This document shows, in pieces, positions 25,753-35,203 of a DNA stretch of 64,000 nt. A model generated the notes under the pieces. The model saw only the letters and a program-made list of their open reading frames with translations, had not been told where the DNA came from and searched no databases. How positions within the stretch are numbered: the first letter of the stretch is position 1; each line of letters starts with the position of its first letter. The stretch comes from Streptomyces sp. APSN-46.1 (GTDB lineage: Bacteria; Actinomycetota; Actinomycetes; Streptomycetales; Streptomycetaceae). Position numbers and translations under genes: made by a program. The stretch covers positions 1,116,001 to 1,180,000 of the forward strand of contig NZ_JALGRF010000001.1 of the NCBI RefSeq assembly GCF_022815725.1. Reading direction: 5' to 3'.

Positions 25753-27618
25753 ATGCGCACCCACTATCCCCGCACCCCCCATCTTCCCTGGTCACCAGGG
25801 GTGGGCGGGGACGACGTGCGGGCCGCCGCCGGGCTGGCCGGGCTGGCGGGCCGGGAGGTGGTGGTCACCGAGAAGCTCGACGGGGAGAACACGACGCTGT
25901 ACTCCGACGGGCTGCACGCGCGTTCGCTCGACTCCGGGCACCACCCCTCGCGGGCGTGGGTGAAGGGCCTGCAAGGGCGGATCGGCCCCGGGATTCCGGC
26001 CGGCTGGCGGGTGTGCGGGGAGAATCTGTACGCCCGGCACTCCATCCCGTACGAGGACCTGGACAGCTGGTTCTACGGGTTCTCGGTGTGGGACGGCGAA
26101 CAGTGCCTGGACTGGGACCGGACCGTGCGGTTCCTCCACGGTCTCGGGGTGCCCGGCCCGCGCGTGCTGTGGCGGGGCACCTTCGACGAGCGGGTGCTGC
26201 GCGGGCTGCGGCTCGACACCGCGCGCCAGGAGGGGTACGTCGTACGGACCGCGGCCGGCTTCGCGCGGGCGGACTTCGGGCGGTGCGTGGCCAAGTGGGT
26301 ACGCGGCGGGCATGTGCAGACCGACACGCACTGGATGTACGCGCGGGTGGTGCCGAACGGGCTCGGGCCGCGGGCTCCGCTGTGGGCGGTGCGCTCGGGG
26401 GCCGATCCCGAGGTGGCGGAGCTCCTGGGCGCCGTCGGGTTCGAGCCGGCCGAGGCGGCGGCCGAGGGCGGGGCCGGGGCCGGCGGCCGCGCGGACGAGA
26501 TGGTCGGCCAAGTGGCCGCCGATATGGGTGGGTTGGGGGTGGGCCGCACCGGGGAGGCCCGGCTGGCCGGCGTACTGGCCGCCGCACTGCATCGCGTACC
26601 CCGGTCCCGGATCGCGGCGCGGCTGGCGGCGGGGCCGGCCGGGATGCCGCTCGCACGCCGCGTGGCCGACCTGGTCGGGCTGTATCCATCGCTGCGGCGG
26701 CCGTTCCCGGACGAGGAGCGGCGCGCCGGGCTGGTACGGATGGCCGTGGCGGCCGATCTCGGGGTGCTGCACGCGCTGGCCGGGGCCACGGCGGATCCGG
26801 AGGAGCGGGAGTGCGCGGGGTGGTCCGCGCTGTACGCCGAGGAGGCGGGTCTGCTCGGCGCGGCCCCGCTCGAACCGCTGCGCGCGGGGCTGCGGGAGGC
26901 GCTCACCGGGCTCGGCGGCACGGGCACGGACGGCGGCACGGACGGGGACGCGGGCACGCACTCGGATGCGGGCGCGGGCGCGGACGCGGATGCCGGCGCG
27001 GGCATCGACGCGGACGTGGCCGACCGCTGCTGGGCGGAGGCGCGCGAGGCGTTCGCGCGGGGCCGGATCTCCACCGCCGAGGAGGCGGTGGCCGCGACCT
27101 GGCGGTGGCGCGACGGAGCGTACCCGCGCATGGTGCAGCTGTGCGGGCCCTCGGGCAGCGGCAAGAGCACCTTCGCGCGGAATCTGCCCGGCGTGGACGC
27201 GTACATCAGTCTTGACGATCTGCGGGCCGCCCGGGGTTCCCGCGCCGACCAGCGGGCCAACGCCGAGGTGCTCCGCGAGGGCCTGGACCGGCTGGACAAG
27301 GCCCTGGCCGCCGGCGGGACGGTGCTGTGGGACGCCACCTCCCTCACCGAGCGGCAGCGCGGCCTGGCCGGTTCGGTCGCGCGGCGCCGCGACGCGCTGG
27401 TCACCCAGGCGGTGGTGCTGGTGGACGAGGCGGAGCTGTGGCGCCGCAACGCGACACGGGCGCACCCCGTACCGCCGCAGGTGCTGACCGCGCAGCTGCA
27501 CCGGTTCAGCCCGCCGTATCCCGGGCAGGGCCAGGCGCACCGCACCTGGTACATCGGGGCGGGCGGAACCGTCGAGGACACGGCGGGCGGTATCCGGGGA
27601 AGAGGCGAGGACGGCTGA
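25753..27618 (+). CDS. RNA ligase (Rnl2-like) fused to P-loop polynucleotide kinase
   Basis: 621 residues. N-terminal adenylyltransferase of the RNA ligase family: motif [10 protein letters not shown] with lysine 41 as the AMP-accepting residue, motif [12 protein letters not shown], motif [10 protein letters not shown], motif V VAKWVR. A helical middle follows. The C-terminal third is a P-loop kinase: [14 protein letters not shown] near residue 465, then [10 protein letters not shown] and [12 protein letters not shown], as in polynucleotide kinases. A Gly/Thr/Asp-rich insert near residues 395-420 links them. Start ATG 25753 follows GGAG by seven bases; the frame upstream lacks such a site. 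The stop overlaps the next gene's ATG. Together: heal 5' ends by phosphorylation and reseal broken RNA. Confidence 0.9.
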   Translation: MRTHYPRTPHLPWSPGVGGDDVRAAAGLAGLAGREVVVTEKLDGENTTLYSDGLHARSLDSGHHPSRAWVKGLQGRIGPGIPAGWRVCGENLYARHSIPYEDLDSWFYGFSVWDGEQCLDWDRTVRFLHGLGVPGPRVLWRGTFDERVLRGLRLDTARQEGYVVRTAAGFARADFGRCVAKWVRGGHVQTDTHWMYARVVPNGLGPRAPLWAVRSGADPEVAELLGAVGFEPAEAAAEGGAGAGGRADEMVGQVAADMGGLGVGRTGEARLAGVLAAALHRVPRSRIAARLAAGPAGMPLARRVADLVGLYPSLRRPFPDEERRAGLVRMAVAADLGVLHALAGATADPEERECAGWSALYAEEAGLLGAAPLEPLRAGLREALTGLGGTGTDGGTDGDAGTHSDAGAGADADAGAGIDADVADRCWAEAREAFARGRISTAEEAVAATWRWRDGAYPRMVQLCGPSGSGKSTFARNLPGVDAYISLDDLRAARGSRADQRANAEVLREGLDRLDKALAAGGTVLWDATSLTERQRGLAGSVARRRDALVTQAVVLVDEAELWRRNATRAHPVPPQVLTAQLHRFSPPYPGQGQAHRTWYIGAGGTVEDTAGGIRGRGEDG

Positions 27619-30600
27619 TGCGTACCAGCGAGGAGCTCTACCACCAGGTCCGCTGGGATCCCCGGTTCGACCCCGCGCGGTTCGTGTTCGGGCTGCTCCA
27701 GCGCGGGGCCGCCCCGAAGCGCGTTCCGCTGCCCTCCTTCGTGCCCGGGGGCGACATCCCCTGGCACCGGGTGCTGTTCGCCGAGGCGGACGGCGAGCTG
27801 GTGTGGGACCGGGCGACCGGCCTGGACCTGATCGACACCACGGGGGCGGGGCGGATCCGCGACCCGCGCCTGCTGCGCTCCCCCTTCTTCGCCGCCCGGA
27901 CCCCGCACGCGTGGGACCCGGCGGGCGGTGGCGCCTGGCGGCCGGCCGAAGCCGGTCGGTCCGCACCGTTCCCGGACCGCATACGGCTGTTGACCTGGAA
28001 CACGCTGTGGGACCGGTACGACGCCCCGCTCATCTCCACCGCCCGGCGCAGGCCGCTGCTGCTGGCCGATCTGGCGCGGGCCGACGCCGACATCATCGCG
28101 CTGCAAGAGGTGGAGCCGGCATTGCTCGCCATGCTGCTGGCGGCGCCGTGGGTGCGGGACGGCTACACGCTGGGCACCGATCCGGGCGGCCGGGACGTCG
28201 CCGACAGCGGGCTGTTGATCCTGAGCCGGCTGCCGGTGCGGGAGGCGGGGCTGCACGCGCTGGGACCGCACAAGGCGGTCGCCGCCGTGACGGTGGACAG
28301 CGCGGCGGGCCCCCTCGTGGTCGCCGCGACGCACCTGACGAGCGATCACACCGAGAACGGCGCCGACCGCCGACGGGTCGAACTGGCCCGGATCGCTGAG
28401 GGGTTGGGCGGCATCGAGGCCGAACTCGCCCTGGTCGGCGACTTCAACGACGGCCGGGGCGGGGCCCAGGGGCCGGCGGCCGCGCTGGGGATGCGGGACG
28501 CGTGGAGCGACGTACACGGGGCGGCGGACGACACGCCGACCTTCGATCCGGCGGCCAATCCGCTGGCCGCCGTGGGGTCGCTGTCGGGGCGGTCCGCGCG
28601 GCTGGACCGGATCCTGCTGCGGCCGTCCGGATCCGGCGCGGCGCGCGTACGGGAGGCCTCGCTGCGGGGCGACTCCCCCGCGCCGGAGGGGTTGTTCATC
28701 TCGGACCACTTCGGCGTGGAGGCGGTGGTGGAGTTCGGCGCGCCGGTCGAGAGCGGCGCGCTGTCCGGCGTACGGGCCACCGCGCGCACGGCGGTGGCAT
28801 GGCTGCCACCGCACGACCCTGCGGTCCACGACCTGCGCCGGGAGCACGACCCGCAGGTGGATCGCTGGCCGGCGCACGTGAACCTGCTGTTCGGCTTCGT
28901 ACCGGAGTCCTCGTTCGACGCGGCCGTGCCGTTGCTGGCCGAAGTGGCCGCGCGGACACCGGCGTTCACCGCCCGCCTGGCGGGGGTGCACAGCTTCGGG
29001 CACCGTGAGGAGGCCACCGTCTGGCTGGATCCGGCAGCGGACGGCGACGCGCCGTGGCAGGAAGTGCAGCGGGCGCTGGCGGAGCGGTTCCCCGGGTGCG
29101 GGGGGCGCGGCCGCGGTGCGGAGGGGTTCACCCCGCATCTGACGCTGGGGCGCAGCCGGGATCCGCAGCGGGCGGTACGGGAGTTCGCCGCCCGGCTCGG
29201 CGGCGGGGCCTCGGCGCGGGTCGCCGCGCTGGCCGTGCTGTCGCGGCGCGGGGACGGGCCGATGCGGGTGCGGGCGACGGTGGAGCTGGGGACGGGTGAG
29301 GTGCGGTGGGTGCCGGAGCCGGCACCGGATCCGGCGCGCGGGGGCGGGGACGGCGGCGGGGACGGGGACGGCGGCGGGGACGGGGTCGCGGGGGGTGACC
29401 ACGCCGAGTCCGTCACGGCACGGATCGCCCGGGCGCTGGGCGGCGGGGTGGTGCACGTCGCCGGATCGCGGCGGATGGGCTGCGCGCTGCCGGGGTCGGA
29501 CCTGGATCTGGTGGCGGCCCTCCCTGGCGCGGTCGGCTGCGCGGAGGTACGGGAAACGATCGCGGCGGCGCTTCCGGAGGCGGAGCGGCTGCGCGAGGTG
29601 AAGGGTGCGCGGGTGCCGGGGCTGCGGTTCCGCGTGGCCGGGCTGGATGTGGACCTGGTGATCGTCGCGACCGGCTCGGTGGACCCGGTGCGGGCGGTGG
29701 CGCGGCGGGCCGAGCTCGGGGAGGCGGCCGCGCTCGCGCTGAGCGCGGTGAGCGACGCGGACGCGGTACGGGACTTCGTGGGTCCGGATCACGCCGCGTT
29801 CGCCCGGCTGGCGCGGGAGGTGAAGGCGTGGGCCCGGGCCCGGGGCCTGGACTCGGCGCCGTTCGGCGGGCTGCCGGGCCTCGCCTGGGCGGTGCTGGCG
29901 GCCCGGACGGTACGCGAGTCCGCCGACCGATCCCCGACGGCCCTGCTCCGCCAGTTCTTCGGAACCTGGGCCGCCTGGAACTGGCACACCCCGATCAGCC
30001 TGTTCCCGTCGGCCCCGCCGGCCCCCTCGGCTGGCTCGGCTGGCTCTGCCGCGTCGGCTGAGGCAGCTGGGCCGGCTGAGGCATCTGGGGCGGCCGCATC
30101 GGCTGGTGAGGCCACGTCGGTTGGGGCGGCTGGCTCGGCCGCATCGGCTGGGGCGGCTGGGTCTGCCGGGTCGGCTGGGGCGGCTGGCTCCGCCGGGTCG
30201 GCTGGGACGGCCGCGTCGACTGAGGCAGCTGGCTCGCCCCCGTCGGCTGGGACGGGCCCGTCGGCCGCGTCGGCTGGGAGGACCGCGTCGGCTTGGACGA
30301 CCGCGTCGGCTGGGACGGCCGGGGCGGCTTGGACGACCGGGGCGGCTTGGACGACCGGGGCGGCCGGGGCGGCCGGGGTAGGGGGCTCGGCCGGTCTGGT
30401 CGCGGCGGGGGCCGTCACCGTTCTCACGCCCTCCGAGCCGGTTCGCAGTTGCACGGCCCAGGTGGGCCCGGGGCTGCGCGATCTGCTCGGGCGTGAGCTG
30501 TACGGGGCCTGGGAGGCCCTGGAGGCCGCCGGTCCCGACGACCTCGGCGACCTGGGATCCCTCGTAGCGCTCGGGGTGCTCGGACATACGGTGCCGGCGC

Positions 30601-30923
30601 CGGCCCCGCACCGCCGTCATGCGGCCTGGGCGGTGGTGTCCGTACGGGCCGCCACGCCACGGGAGTTCGAGGAGTCCCTGGGCCGGACGCGCGGCCGCCT
30701 GCGGGCCCTGCTCGGGGCCCTGGAGGACGGCGGCGTCGTGGACGCCCACGCCTGGCCGCGCCCCTTCGAACTCGGTGACACCTCGGCCCGGTACGCCATC
30801 GGCCTCGGCGTCGCCCCGCCCGACGCGGCCCGGCTCGCCGCCCTCTGCGCCCCCTGGACGGCGGCCCTCCCGGGCACCGAGGTCACCTGGGCGGAATGCG
30901 CGGTCGTCCCCACCCTCACGTGA
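27618..30923 (+). CDS. Multidomain RNA-repair protein: MJ1316 + EEP + 2H + nucleotidyltransferase
   Basis: 1,101 residues. (1) MJ1316/DUF504 RNA cyclic-end recognition domain, residues 1-75 ([30 protein letters not shown]). (2) Endonuclease/exonuclease/phosphatase domain, about 120-375 ([36 protein letters not shown]). (3) 2H phosphoesterase (2',5' RNA ligase fold), about 395-560, with HVN and HLT in place of two HxT motifs. (4) Poly(A)-polymerase-like nucleotidyltransferase from about 610 ([17 protein letters not shown], third Asp in VDLVIVA). A Ser/Ala/Gly-rich insert fills about 798-927. ATG overlaps the ligase-kinase stop (ATGA). The domains together would recognise, open, trim and extend damaged RNA 3' ends before ligation by the upstream enzyme. 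Confidence 0.9.
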   Translation: MRTSEELYHQVRWDPRFDPARFVFGLLQRGAAPKRVPLPSFVPGGDIPWHRVLFAEADGELVWDRATGLDLIDTTGAGRIRDPRLLRSPFFAARTPHAWDPAGGGAWRPAEAGRSAPFPDRIRLLTWNTLWDRYDAPLISTARRRPLLLADLARADADIIALQEVEPALLAMLLAAPWVRDGYTLGTDPGGRDVADSGLLILSRLPVREAGLHALGPHKAVAAVTVDSAAGPLVVAATHLTSDHTENGADRRRVELARIAEGLGGIEAELALVGDFNDGRGGAQGPAAALGMRDAWSDVHGAADDTPTFDPAANPLAAVGSLSGRSARLDRILLRPSGSGAARVREASLRGDSPAPEGLFISDHFGVEAVVEFGAPVESGALSGVRATARTAVAWLPPHDPAVHDLRREHDPQVDRWPAHVNLLFGFVPESSFDAAVPLLAEVAARTPAFTARLAGVHSFGHREEATVWLDPAADGDAPWQEVQRALAERFPGCGGRGRGAEGFTPHLTLGRSRDPQRAVREFAARLGGGASARVAALAVLSRRGDGPMRVRATVELGTGEVRWVPEPAPDPARGGGDGGGDGDGGGDGVAGGDHAESVTARIARALGGGVVHVAGSRRMGCALPGSDLDLVAALPGAVGCAEVRETIAAALPEAERLREVKGARVPGLRFRVAGLDVDLVIVATGSVDPVRAVARRAELGEAAALALSAVSDADAVRDFVGPDHAAFARLAREVKAWARARGLDSAPFGGLPGLAWAVLAARTVRESADRSPTALLRQFFGTWAAWNWHTPISLFPSAPPAPSAGSAGSAASAEAAGPAEASGAAASAGEATSVGAAGSAASAGAAGSAGSAGAAGSAGSAGTAASTEAAGSPPSAGTGPSAASAGRTASAWTTASAGTAGAAWTTGAAWTTGAAGAAGVGGSAGLVAAGAVTVLTPSEPVRSCTAQVGPGLRDLLGRELYGAWEALEAAGPDDLGDLGSLVALGVLGHTVPAPAPHRRHAAWAVVSVRAATPREFEESLGRTRGRLRALLGALEDGGVVDAHAWPRPFELGDTSARYAIGLGVAPPDAARLAALCAPWTAALPGTEVTWAECAVVPTLT
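30010..30395. repeat. In-frame GC-rich tandem repeat coding Ala/Ser/Gly linker
   Basis: Units of 15-18 bp of the type GTCGGCTGGGGCGGCTGG repeat with variation for almost 390 bp and stay in the frame of the RNA-repair protein, coding [20 protein letters not shown] sequence. Confidence 0.85.
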
Positions 30924-30955
30924 ACACCGTGAACACCGTGAACACCGTGGACACG
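30920..30955. repeat. 9-bp tandem repeat across the stop codon
   Basis: GTGAACACC three times (30920-30946) plus a degenerate fourth copy. The TGA stop of the RNA-repair gene (30921-30923) is inside the first unit. Confidence 0.85.
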
Positions 30956-30972
30956 GTCGGACGCGGTGGTGT

Positions 30973-31914
30973 TCAGAGCTCGATGACGATCTTCCCGGCA
31001 GCCCGCCCCGACTGGCTGAGCTCGAACGCCGCCGCCAGCTCCGACAGCGGGAAGGTCCGCGCGACGGGAACCGTGAGCCGCCCGCTGTCGGCGAGCCGCC
31101 CCAGTTCGGCCAGGTCGGAACCGACCGGCCGGACCCACATCCACTGCCCGCCCGCGCCGAGCACGTTGTGGTCGGCGATCGAGGCGTGCCTGCCGCCCGG
31201 CGCCAGTACCGCCCGGGTGACATCGACGACCCCGCCGACGAAGTCGGCGACGACGGTCACGCCGTCGGGGGCGAGCGCCCGGACCCGTTCGGCGAGTCCT
31301 TCCCCGTACTCGACCGGCTCACAGCCGAGTCCGCGCAGCCGCTCGTGGTTGCGCGTCGAGGCCGTGCCGATCACCCGGGCGCCCAGCACGCCGGCGATCT
31401 GCACGCCGAAGGAGCCGACCCCGCCCGCCGCGCCGTGGATCAGGACGGTGTCCTCCTTGCCGGTGGCGAGGCGGGTGAGCAGCTGGTACGCGGTCAGTCC
31501 GGCCAGCGGCAGGCCCGCCGCCTCCTGCCAGCTGAGCGAGGCCGGCTTGGACGCGAGCATGCGTACGGGCACGCTCACGAACTCGGCGAAGGTTCCACCG
31601 TGCACGTAGTCCTTGCGGGCGTACGAGATCACCTCGTCGCCGACCGCGAACTCGGGGACGTCGATGCCGAGCCGCTCGACGGTCCCGGAGACGTCCCAGC
31701 CCGGGACGACGGGGTACGTGACGTCCATCAGCGCGTCGAGGCCACCGGCCATGATCTTCCAGTCGACGGGATTCACCGCGGCGCACCTGACCCGGACGAG
31801 CACCTCGCCGGGCGCGACCTTGGGCAGCGGCAGCCGGGTCTCGGAGAGCACCTCCGTCCCGCCGTACCTCTCGTACGCCATCGCGCGCATGGTGTTCTCA
31901 GTCTGCTGGGACAT
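30973..31914 (-). CDS. NADPH:quinone oxidoreductase-like medium-chain dehydrogenase
   Basis: 313 residues, zinc-free MDR/quinone reductase type. GroES-like N-terminal domain (EVLVRVRCAAVNPVDWKIMAG) and Rossmann domain with the NADP-binding motif HGAAGGVGSFGVQIA (about residues 152-166). The substrate-side segment PGWDVSGTVERLG is typical. Start at ATG 31914 after GGAGAGG; ATG 31890 is an alternative. It would reduce a quinone or enal with NADPH. It lies between the two RNA-repair loci but on the opposite strand from the operon; no link to RNA repair is evident. Confidence 0.93.
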   Translation of the reverse strand: MSQQTENTMRAMAYERYGGTEVLSETRLPLPKVAPGEVLVRVRCAAVNPVDWKIMAGGLDALMDVTYPVVPGWDVSGTVERLGIDVPEFAVGDEVISYARKDYVHGGTFAEFVSVPVRMLASKPASLSWQEAAGLPLAGLTAYQLLTRLATGKEDTVLIHGAAGGVGSFGVQIAGVLGARVIGTASTRNHERLRGLGCEPVEYGEGLAERVRALAPDGVTVVADFVGGVVDVTRAVLAPGGRHASIADHNVLGAGGQWMWVRPVGSDLAELGRLADSGRLTVPVARTFPLSELAAAFELSQSGRAAGKIVIEL

Positions 31915-32061
31915 GTACCCGGCCTCTCCGCGAGCTACTGGAATCACTCGTTCCATATCCCACCACGAAGGCCGCGCCCGCCCGTCGAAGCAGGGCGGAC
32001 ACGGCCCGGAAAATCAGCTGGGCCGTCGCGCGGGCCCGGGACCGGCGGGGGCGGGGGTGGG

Positions 32062-33138
32062 TCACTCGTACTCCGTGCCCCCCTTGCGGGTGAGGTACGC
32101 CGGGCTGACCGCCTTGGCGATCGCGCGGCCGCCGAGTACCGGGCTGTAGCGCTCCGCCGCCGGGCGGATGACGACTCCCTCGCGCAGGTGCAGGTTCCGC
32201 CCCGAGACGGTCTCCCGGCCGCTCGCCAGCTCCAGGACCACGTCCAGCTCGTATGGGCCCTCGAACAGCCTCGGCACGAGCGGGAGTTCCCCGTCCGTCA
32301 GTACGTCGGCGGGGTCCAGCCAGCGCACCTGCCCGTCGATCTCGGCGGACACGTCGAAGACCGCGAACCCGGGCGCCGTGTCGGCGAGTCCCGCGTGCGC
32401 CCCGTACCCGAGGTCCTGGACCCCCGTCCCGTAGACCTCGCCGAAGATGCCGACGCGGCTCGCGCCCAGCTTCTCGGCCAGCCGGGCGGCCGCCTCCGGT
32501 ACGCCGTGGCCGCGTACGGCACGCCAGTACACGTTGCGCTCCTCCTCCTTGAGCGCCAGCCCTTTCGAGCCGAACCCCTTGGACGAGACCAGCACGCGCC
32601 CGCCCTCGGCGACGTACGTCAGCAGGCAGGCGGTCCCGTGGAGTTTCTCCGTCAGGACGACCGGCTCGCCGGGCTCGAAGACGTGCGGGTAGCGCTGGAG
32701 GTTCTCCACGTCCACCCACGGCAGCAGATCGGGGGCGGACTCCACCTCGCCGTCCATCGTCGTCGGGACGGGCGGAGCCCATTTGGTGATGCCCAGCAGC
32801 TCGGCGAAGTCCGTGCCCTCCTTCGCCGCCCGCCCCAGGTCCAGGTGGGCCAGCGCGCGCGGCCGGCACACCAGGCCCTGCGACAGCTCGCCGCGAAGGC
32901 GGACCGCCTTGACCCGGTCGGAGGCGCTTCCGGCCAGTCGTCCCGTCAGGCCCAGCTCCTCGATCAAGGCGGCGGGCAGCACCGCCTGTTCGGGTATGTA
33001 GAGCGCGAAGTCACCCGTACGGTAGACACCCTTGGCGACGACGGCGCGGTAGAGGCCCACTTGGGCCAGCTCCAGGGCGTCGGCGTTCGGGTGGTCATGG
33101 ACGGTCAGCTCTTCAACGGTCACGCGCAGAGTCGACAT
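32062..33138 (-). CDS. ATP-dependent RNA ligase, Rnl5 / DraRnl type
   Basis: 358 residues. N-terminal OB-like domain (residues 1-100: TVEELTVHDHPNADALELAQVG, VYRTGDFALYIPE), as in the Deinococcus RNA ligase family, then the adenylyltransferase: motif I LTEKLHGTA with Lys165, motif III FAVFDVSAE, motif IV REGVVIRP, motif V AKAVS. Start ATG 33138 follows GAGGAG by six bases; the ATG 18 bases upstream lacks a site. Family members seal 3'-OH/5'-phosphate RNA nicks, some templated by DNA. It is the second, unrelated RNA ligase within 8 kb, which suggests an RNA-repair island. Preceded by a 7-bp repeat. Confidence 0.92.
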   Translation of the reverse strand: MSTLRVTVEELTVHDHPNADALELAQVGLYRAVVAKGVYRTGDFALYIPEQAVLPAALIEELGLTGRLAGSASDRVKAVRLRGELSQGLVCRPRALAHLDLGRAAKEGTDFAELLGITKWAPPVPTTMDGEVESAPDLLPWVDVENLQRYPHVFEPGEPVVLTEKLHGTACLLTYVAEGGRVLVSSKGFGSKGLALKEEERNVYWRAVRGHGVPEAAARLAEKLGASRVGIFGEVYGTGVQDLGYGAHAGLADTAPGFAVFDVSAEIDGQVRWLDPADVLTDGELPLVPRLFEGPYELDVVLELASGRETVSGRNLHLREGVVIRPAAERYSPVLGGRAIAKAVSPAYLTRKGGTEYE

Positions 33139-33152
33139 GACGGGCTCCTCGG

Positions 33153-33186
33153 ACATCGGTTATCGGTTATCGGTTATCGGTTGTCG
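33153..33186. repeat. 7-bp tandem repeat (TTATCGG)
   Basis: Three exact TTATCGG units (33160-33180) flanked by one degenerate copy on each side, immediately upstream of the RNA ligase start on the minus strand, so within its promoter or leader. Confidence 0.85.
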
Positions 33187-33254
33187 AACCCGACCACTCT
33201 CCGGGCCGCCATTTGCGGTGGTCCAGCCGTTATCCCCCTGCTAACCTGCGCCGC

Positions 33255-33303
33255 GCCACGCGCCACGCGCCACGCGCCACGCGCCACGCGCCACGCGCCA
33301 CGC
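33255..33303. repeat. 7-bp tandem repeat (GCCACGC), seven copies
   Basis: Seven exact copies of GCCACGC followed by a degenerate one, ending about 10 bases before the ribosome site of the SDR gene. Same period as the TTATCGG repeat 70 bp away but unrelated sequence. Confidence 0.9.
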
Positions 33304-33321
33304 GTCACACAGGAGGCTCGC

Positions 33322-34074
33322 ATGTCACGTCGCCCGGTCACCGTCGTCACCGGAGGCAGCAGGGGCATAGGCGCGGCGACCTGCGTGCGGCTCGCCTCCG
33401 AAGGCCATGACCTGGTGCTCGGCTACGCCCACGACGACGCGGCCGCCGAGGCCACCGCCGAACGGGTCCGGGCGGCCGGCGCCCGGTGTGTGACCGTACG
33501 GGGCGACACCTCCCAGGAGTGCGGCGTCGAGCGGCTCTTCGACATCGCCGGGGCCGAACTCGGCACGGTCACCGGGCTCGTCAACAACGCCGGGGTCACC
33601 GGACCGCTCGGCCGACTCGCCGACGCCACCACCGAGGACCTGCGGCGCGTGGTGGAGGTGAACCTCCTCGGGGTGCTGCTCTGCTGCCGTCGGGCCGCCC
33701 GGGACATGTCCGAGGCCGGTGGCGGCTCCGGCGGGGTCATCGTGAACGTCTCCTCGGCGGCCGCCACCCTCGGCAGCCCCGGGGACTACGTCCATTACGC
33801 GGCCACCAAGGCCGCCGTCGACACCCTCACCCTGGGCCTGGCCAAGGAACTCGGCCCGGACGGGATCCGGGTCAACGCCGTGGCGCCCGGGATCATCGAG
33901 ACCGACATGCACGCGGCGATGGGCGACCCCGACCGCCCGGCCCGGGCCGCCGCCGGAATTCCCCTCGGCCGGCCCGGACAGCCCGAGGAGATCGCCGGGG
34001 CCATCGCCTGGCTGCTGTCGCCCGACGCCTCGTACACGACGGGGGCCGTCCTCCGGGTCTCCGGCGGCCGCTGA
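33322..34074 (+). CDS. Short-chain dehydrogenase/reductase
   Basis: 250 residues. NAD(P)-binding TGGSRGIG (residues 10-17), NNAG motif (VNNAGVTGP), catalytic Ser in VNVSSAAATLG and YxxxK in YVHYAATKAA, C-terminal SGGR. Classical FabG-like SDR; the TGG-SRGIG start and RAAG/RCVTVRGD loop suggest NADP. Start ATG 33322 is six bases after AGGAGG. The leader carries seven copies of a 7-bp repeat, so copy-number change could alter promoter spacing. Substrate unknown. Confidence 0.95.
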   Translation: MSRRPVTVVTGGSRGIGAATCVRLASEGHDLVLGYAHDDAAAEATAERVRAAGARCVTVRGDTSQECGVERLFDIAGAELGTVTGLVNNAGVTGPLGRLADATTEDLRRVVEVNLLGVLLCCRRAARDMSEAGGGSGGVIVNVSSAAATLGSPGDYVHYAATKAAVDTLTLGLAKELGPDGIRVNAVAPGIIETDMHAAMGDPDRPARAAAGIPLGRPGQPEEIAGAIAWLLSPDASYTTGAVLRVSGGR

Positions 34075-34123
34075 CCGGAAGCTCAGCCGCCGCCTCGTCG
34101 CCGCCCCGCCGCTGACCGGAAGC

Positions 34124-34918
34124 TCAGCCGCCGGCTCCGAAGGCCGCCTGGGTGGCCGGGCCGTAGACGCCCTTCGGGTCGCCGGTGATGCCCCGGTCGC
34201 TCTGCAGCTGGGCGACACCGCGCCGGGTCTGGCCGTCGTAGACCCCGTTGACGTTGACGTACGTGAACCCCTGCCCGACGAGCCGCTGCTGGAGGTCGCG
34301 CACCTCCGGCCCGCGGTCCCCAGGGCGCAGCGTCCCGGACCCGTCGGCCGACGTCTTGCCGGACCCACCGGACGGGGCCCCGGAGGCCTCGCCCTGGTTC
34401 GCGGAAGTCGACGGCCCGGGCGAGACCGAAGCCGACGCGGAGGCGCCGGGTGAGGCGGAGGCCGCCCCGGAGCGCGGCGCGGACACCGCGGGCGACGGCT
34501 CGCCGGCGCCCGGATCGCGCGCCTGGAGCTCCGGAACGGACAGCCCGGGTGGCGCCATCGCCCGGTCCGGCTCGGGGTCCTCCGACCCGGTCAGCAGGAA
34601 CACCAGGCCGCCCGCCGCACCCAGCCCGAGCAGCGCGAGTACCGCCACCGGCGGGCGGCTGCGGCGGGCCCGCTTGCGGTGGGCCCCCGCTCGGCCGGCG
34701 GAAGCGGAACCGGGACCGGAAGCGCGACCGGAAGCGGGACCCGGCACGGCGGCGGGGGCCGACGCCGGTTCGGGAGCGAAGGAGGAGACCGGAGACCCGG
34801 TCCGGGGCCACTCCGGGGCCGTCGACGAGGACGGGCGGCCCGGGGGCGCGACGTAAGGGCGTACGAGCAGGCGGTCGTCGTCGGGGACGATCCCGCTCTC
34901 ATCGGGGTGGGGGGACAC
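34124..34918 (-). CDS. Membrane-anchored peptidoglycan-binding protein
   Basis: 264 residues. Cytoplasmic N-terminus rich in Pro, Ser and Ala, a basic patch HRKRARRSRPP, one transmembrane helix (VAVLALLGLGAAGGLVFLL), a long Ser/Ala/Pro/Gly linker, and a C-terminal PG_binding_1 domain (LRPGDRGPEVRDLQQRLVGQ, NGVYDGQTRRGVAQLQSDRG, GVYGPATQAAF). Start chosen at GTG 34918, four bases after GGGAGA; the frame extends further upstream without a site. It would tether to the wall from the membrane. No hydrolase domain, so structural or regulatory. Confidence 0.85.
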   Translation of the reverse strand: MSPHPDESGIVPDDDRLLVRPYVAPPGRPSSSTAPEWPRTGSPVSSFAPEPASAPAAVPGPASGRASGPGSASAGRAGAHRKRARRSRPPVAVLALLGLGAAGGLVFLLTGSEDPEPDRAMAPPGLSVPELQARDPGAGEPSPAVSAPRSGAASASPGASASASVSPGPSTSANQGEASGAPSGGSGKTSADGSGTLRPGDRGPEVRDLQQRLVGQGFTYVNVNGVYDGQTRRGVAQLQSDRGITGDPKGVYGPATQAAFGAGG

Positions 34919-34980
34919 GTTGTCTCCCGGCGGGGGCGGAGGCCGGCGCGGCGGTGCGGTGCCGGCCCCCACCCGGCCGG

Positions 34981-35106
34981 TCAGGCCCCGCGCCGCCGCG
35001 CGACGAGGACCGTGCCTGTGGCGGCGGCCGGCACGGCGGTGCCGCCGATCGCGAGAGAACCGCCGGTCACGGCCGGAGCGAGCGTGGAGCGACTGGATAT
35101 GCGCAT
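34981..35106 (-). CDS. Possible 41-residue signal-peptide-like product
   Basis: MRISSRSTLAPAVTGGSL, then a hydrophobic Ala/Val/Gly stretch, then VLVARRRGA. GGAG lies eight bases before ATG 35106. It looks like an isolated export signal or tiny membrane peptide, or the remnant of a secreted protein gene. Coding bias is fair but the frame is too short to be sure. Confidence 0.35.
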   Translation of the reverse strand: MRISSRSTLAPAVTGGSLAIGGTAVPAAATGTVLVARRRGA

Positions 35107-35203
35107 GCTGGGATCTCCGGTGTGCGGCTCAAGCGGTGGTTCTTGATCGGGCGCACTCTTGCCCCCCGGGCCGGCCCCGGTCAAGCCGGGCATCCGATCC
35201 GCC

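Noticed and set aside
26073..31223. 1,716-codon open frame on the minus strand across the RNA-repair operon
   Set aside because: Arg/Pro/Ser-rich low-complexity translation; the plus strand carries two coupled genes with complete catalytic motifs.
30973..31914. Quinone oxidoreductase as part of the RNA-repair set
   Set aside because: It is a common housekeeping-type family and on the opposite strand from the operon; position alone is not enough.
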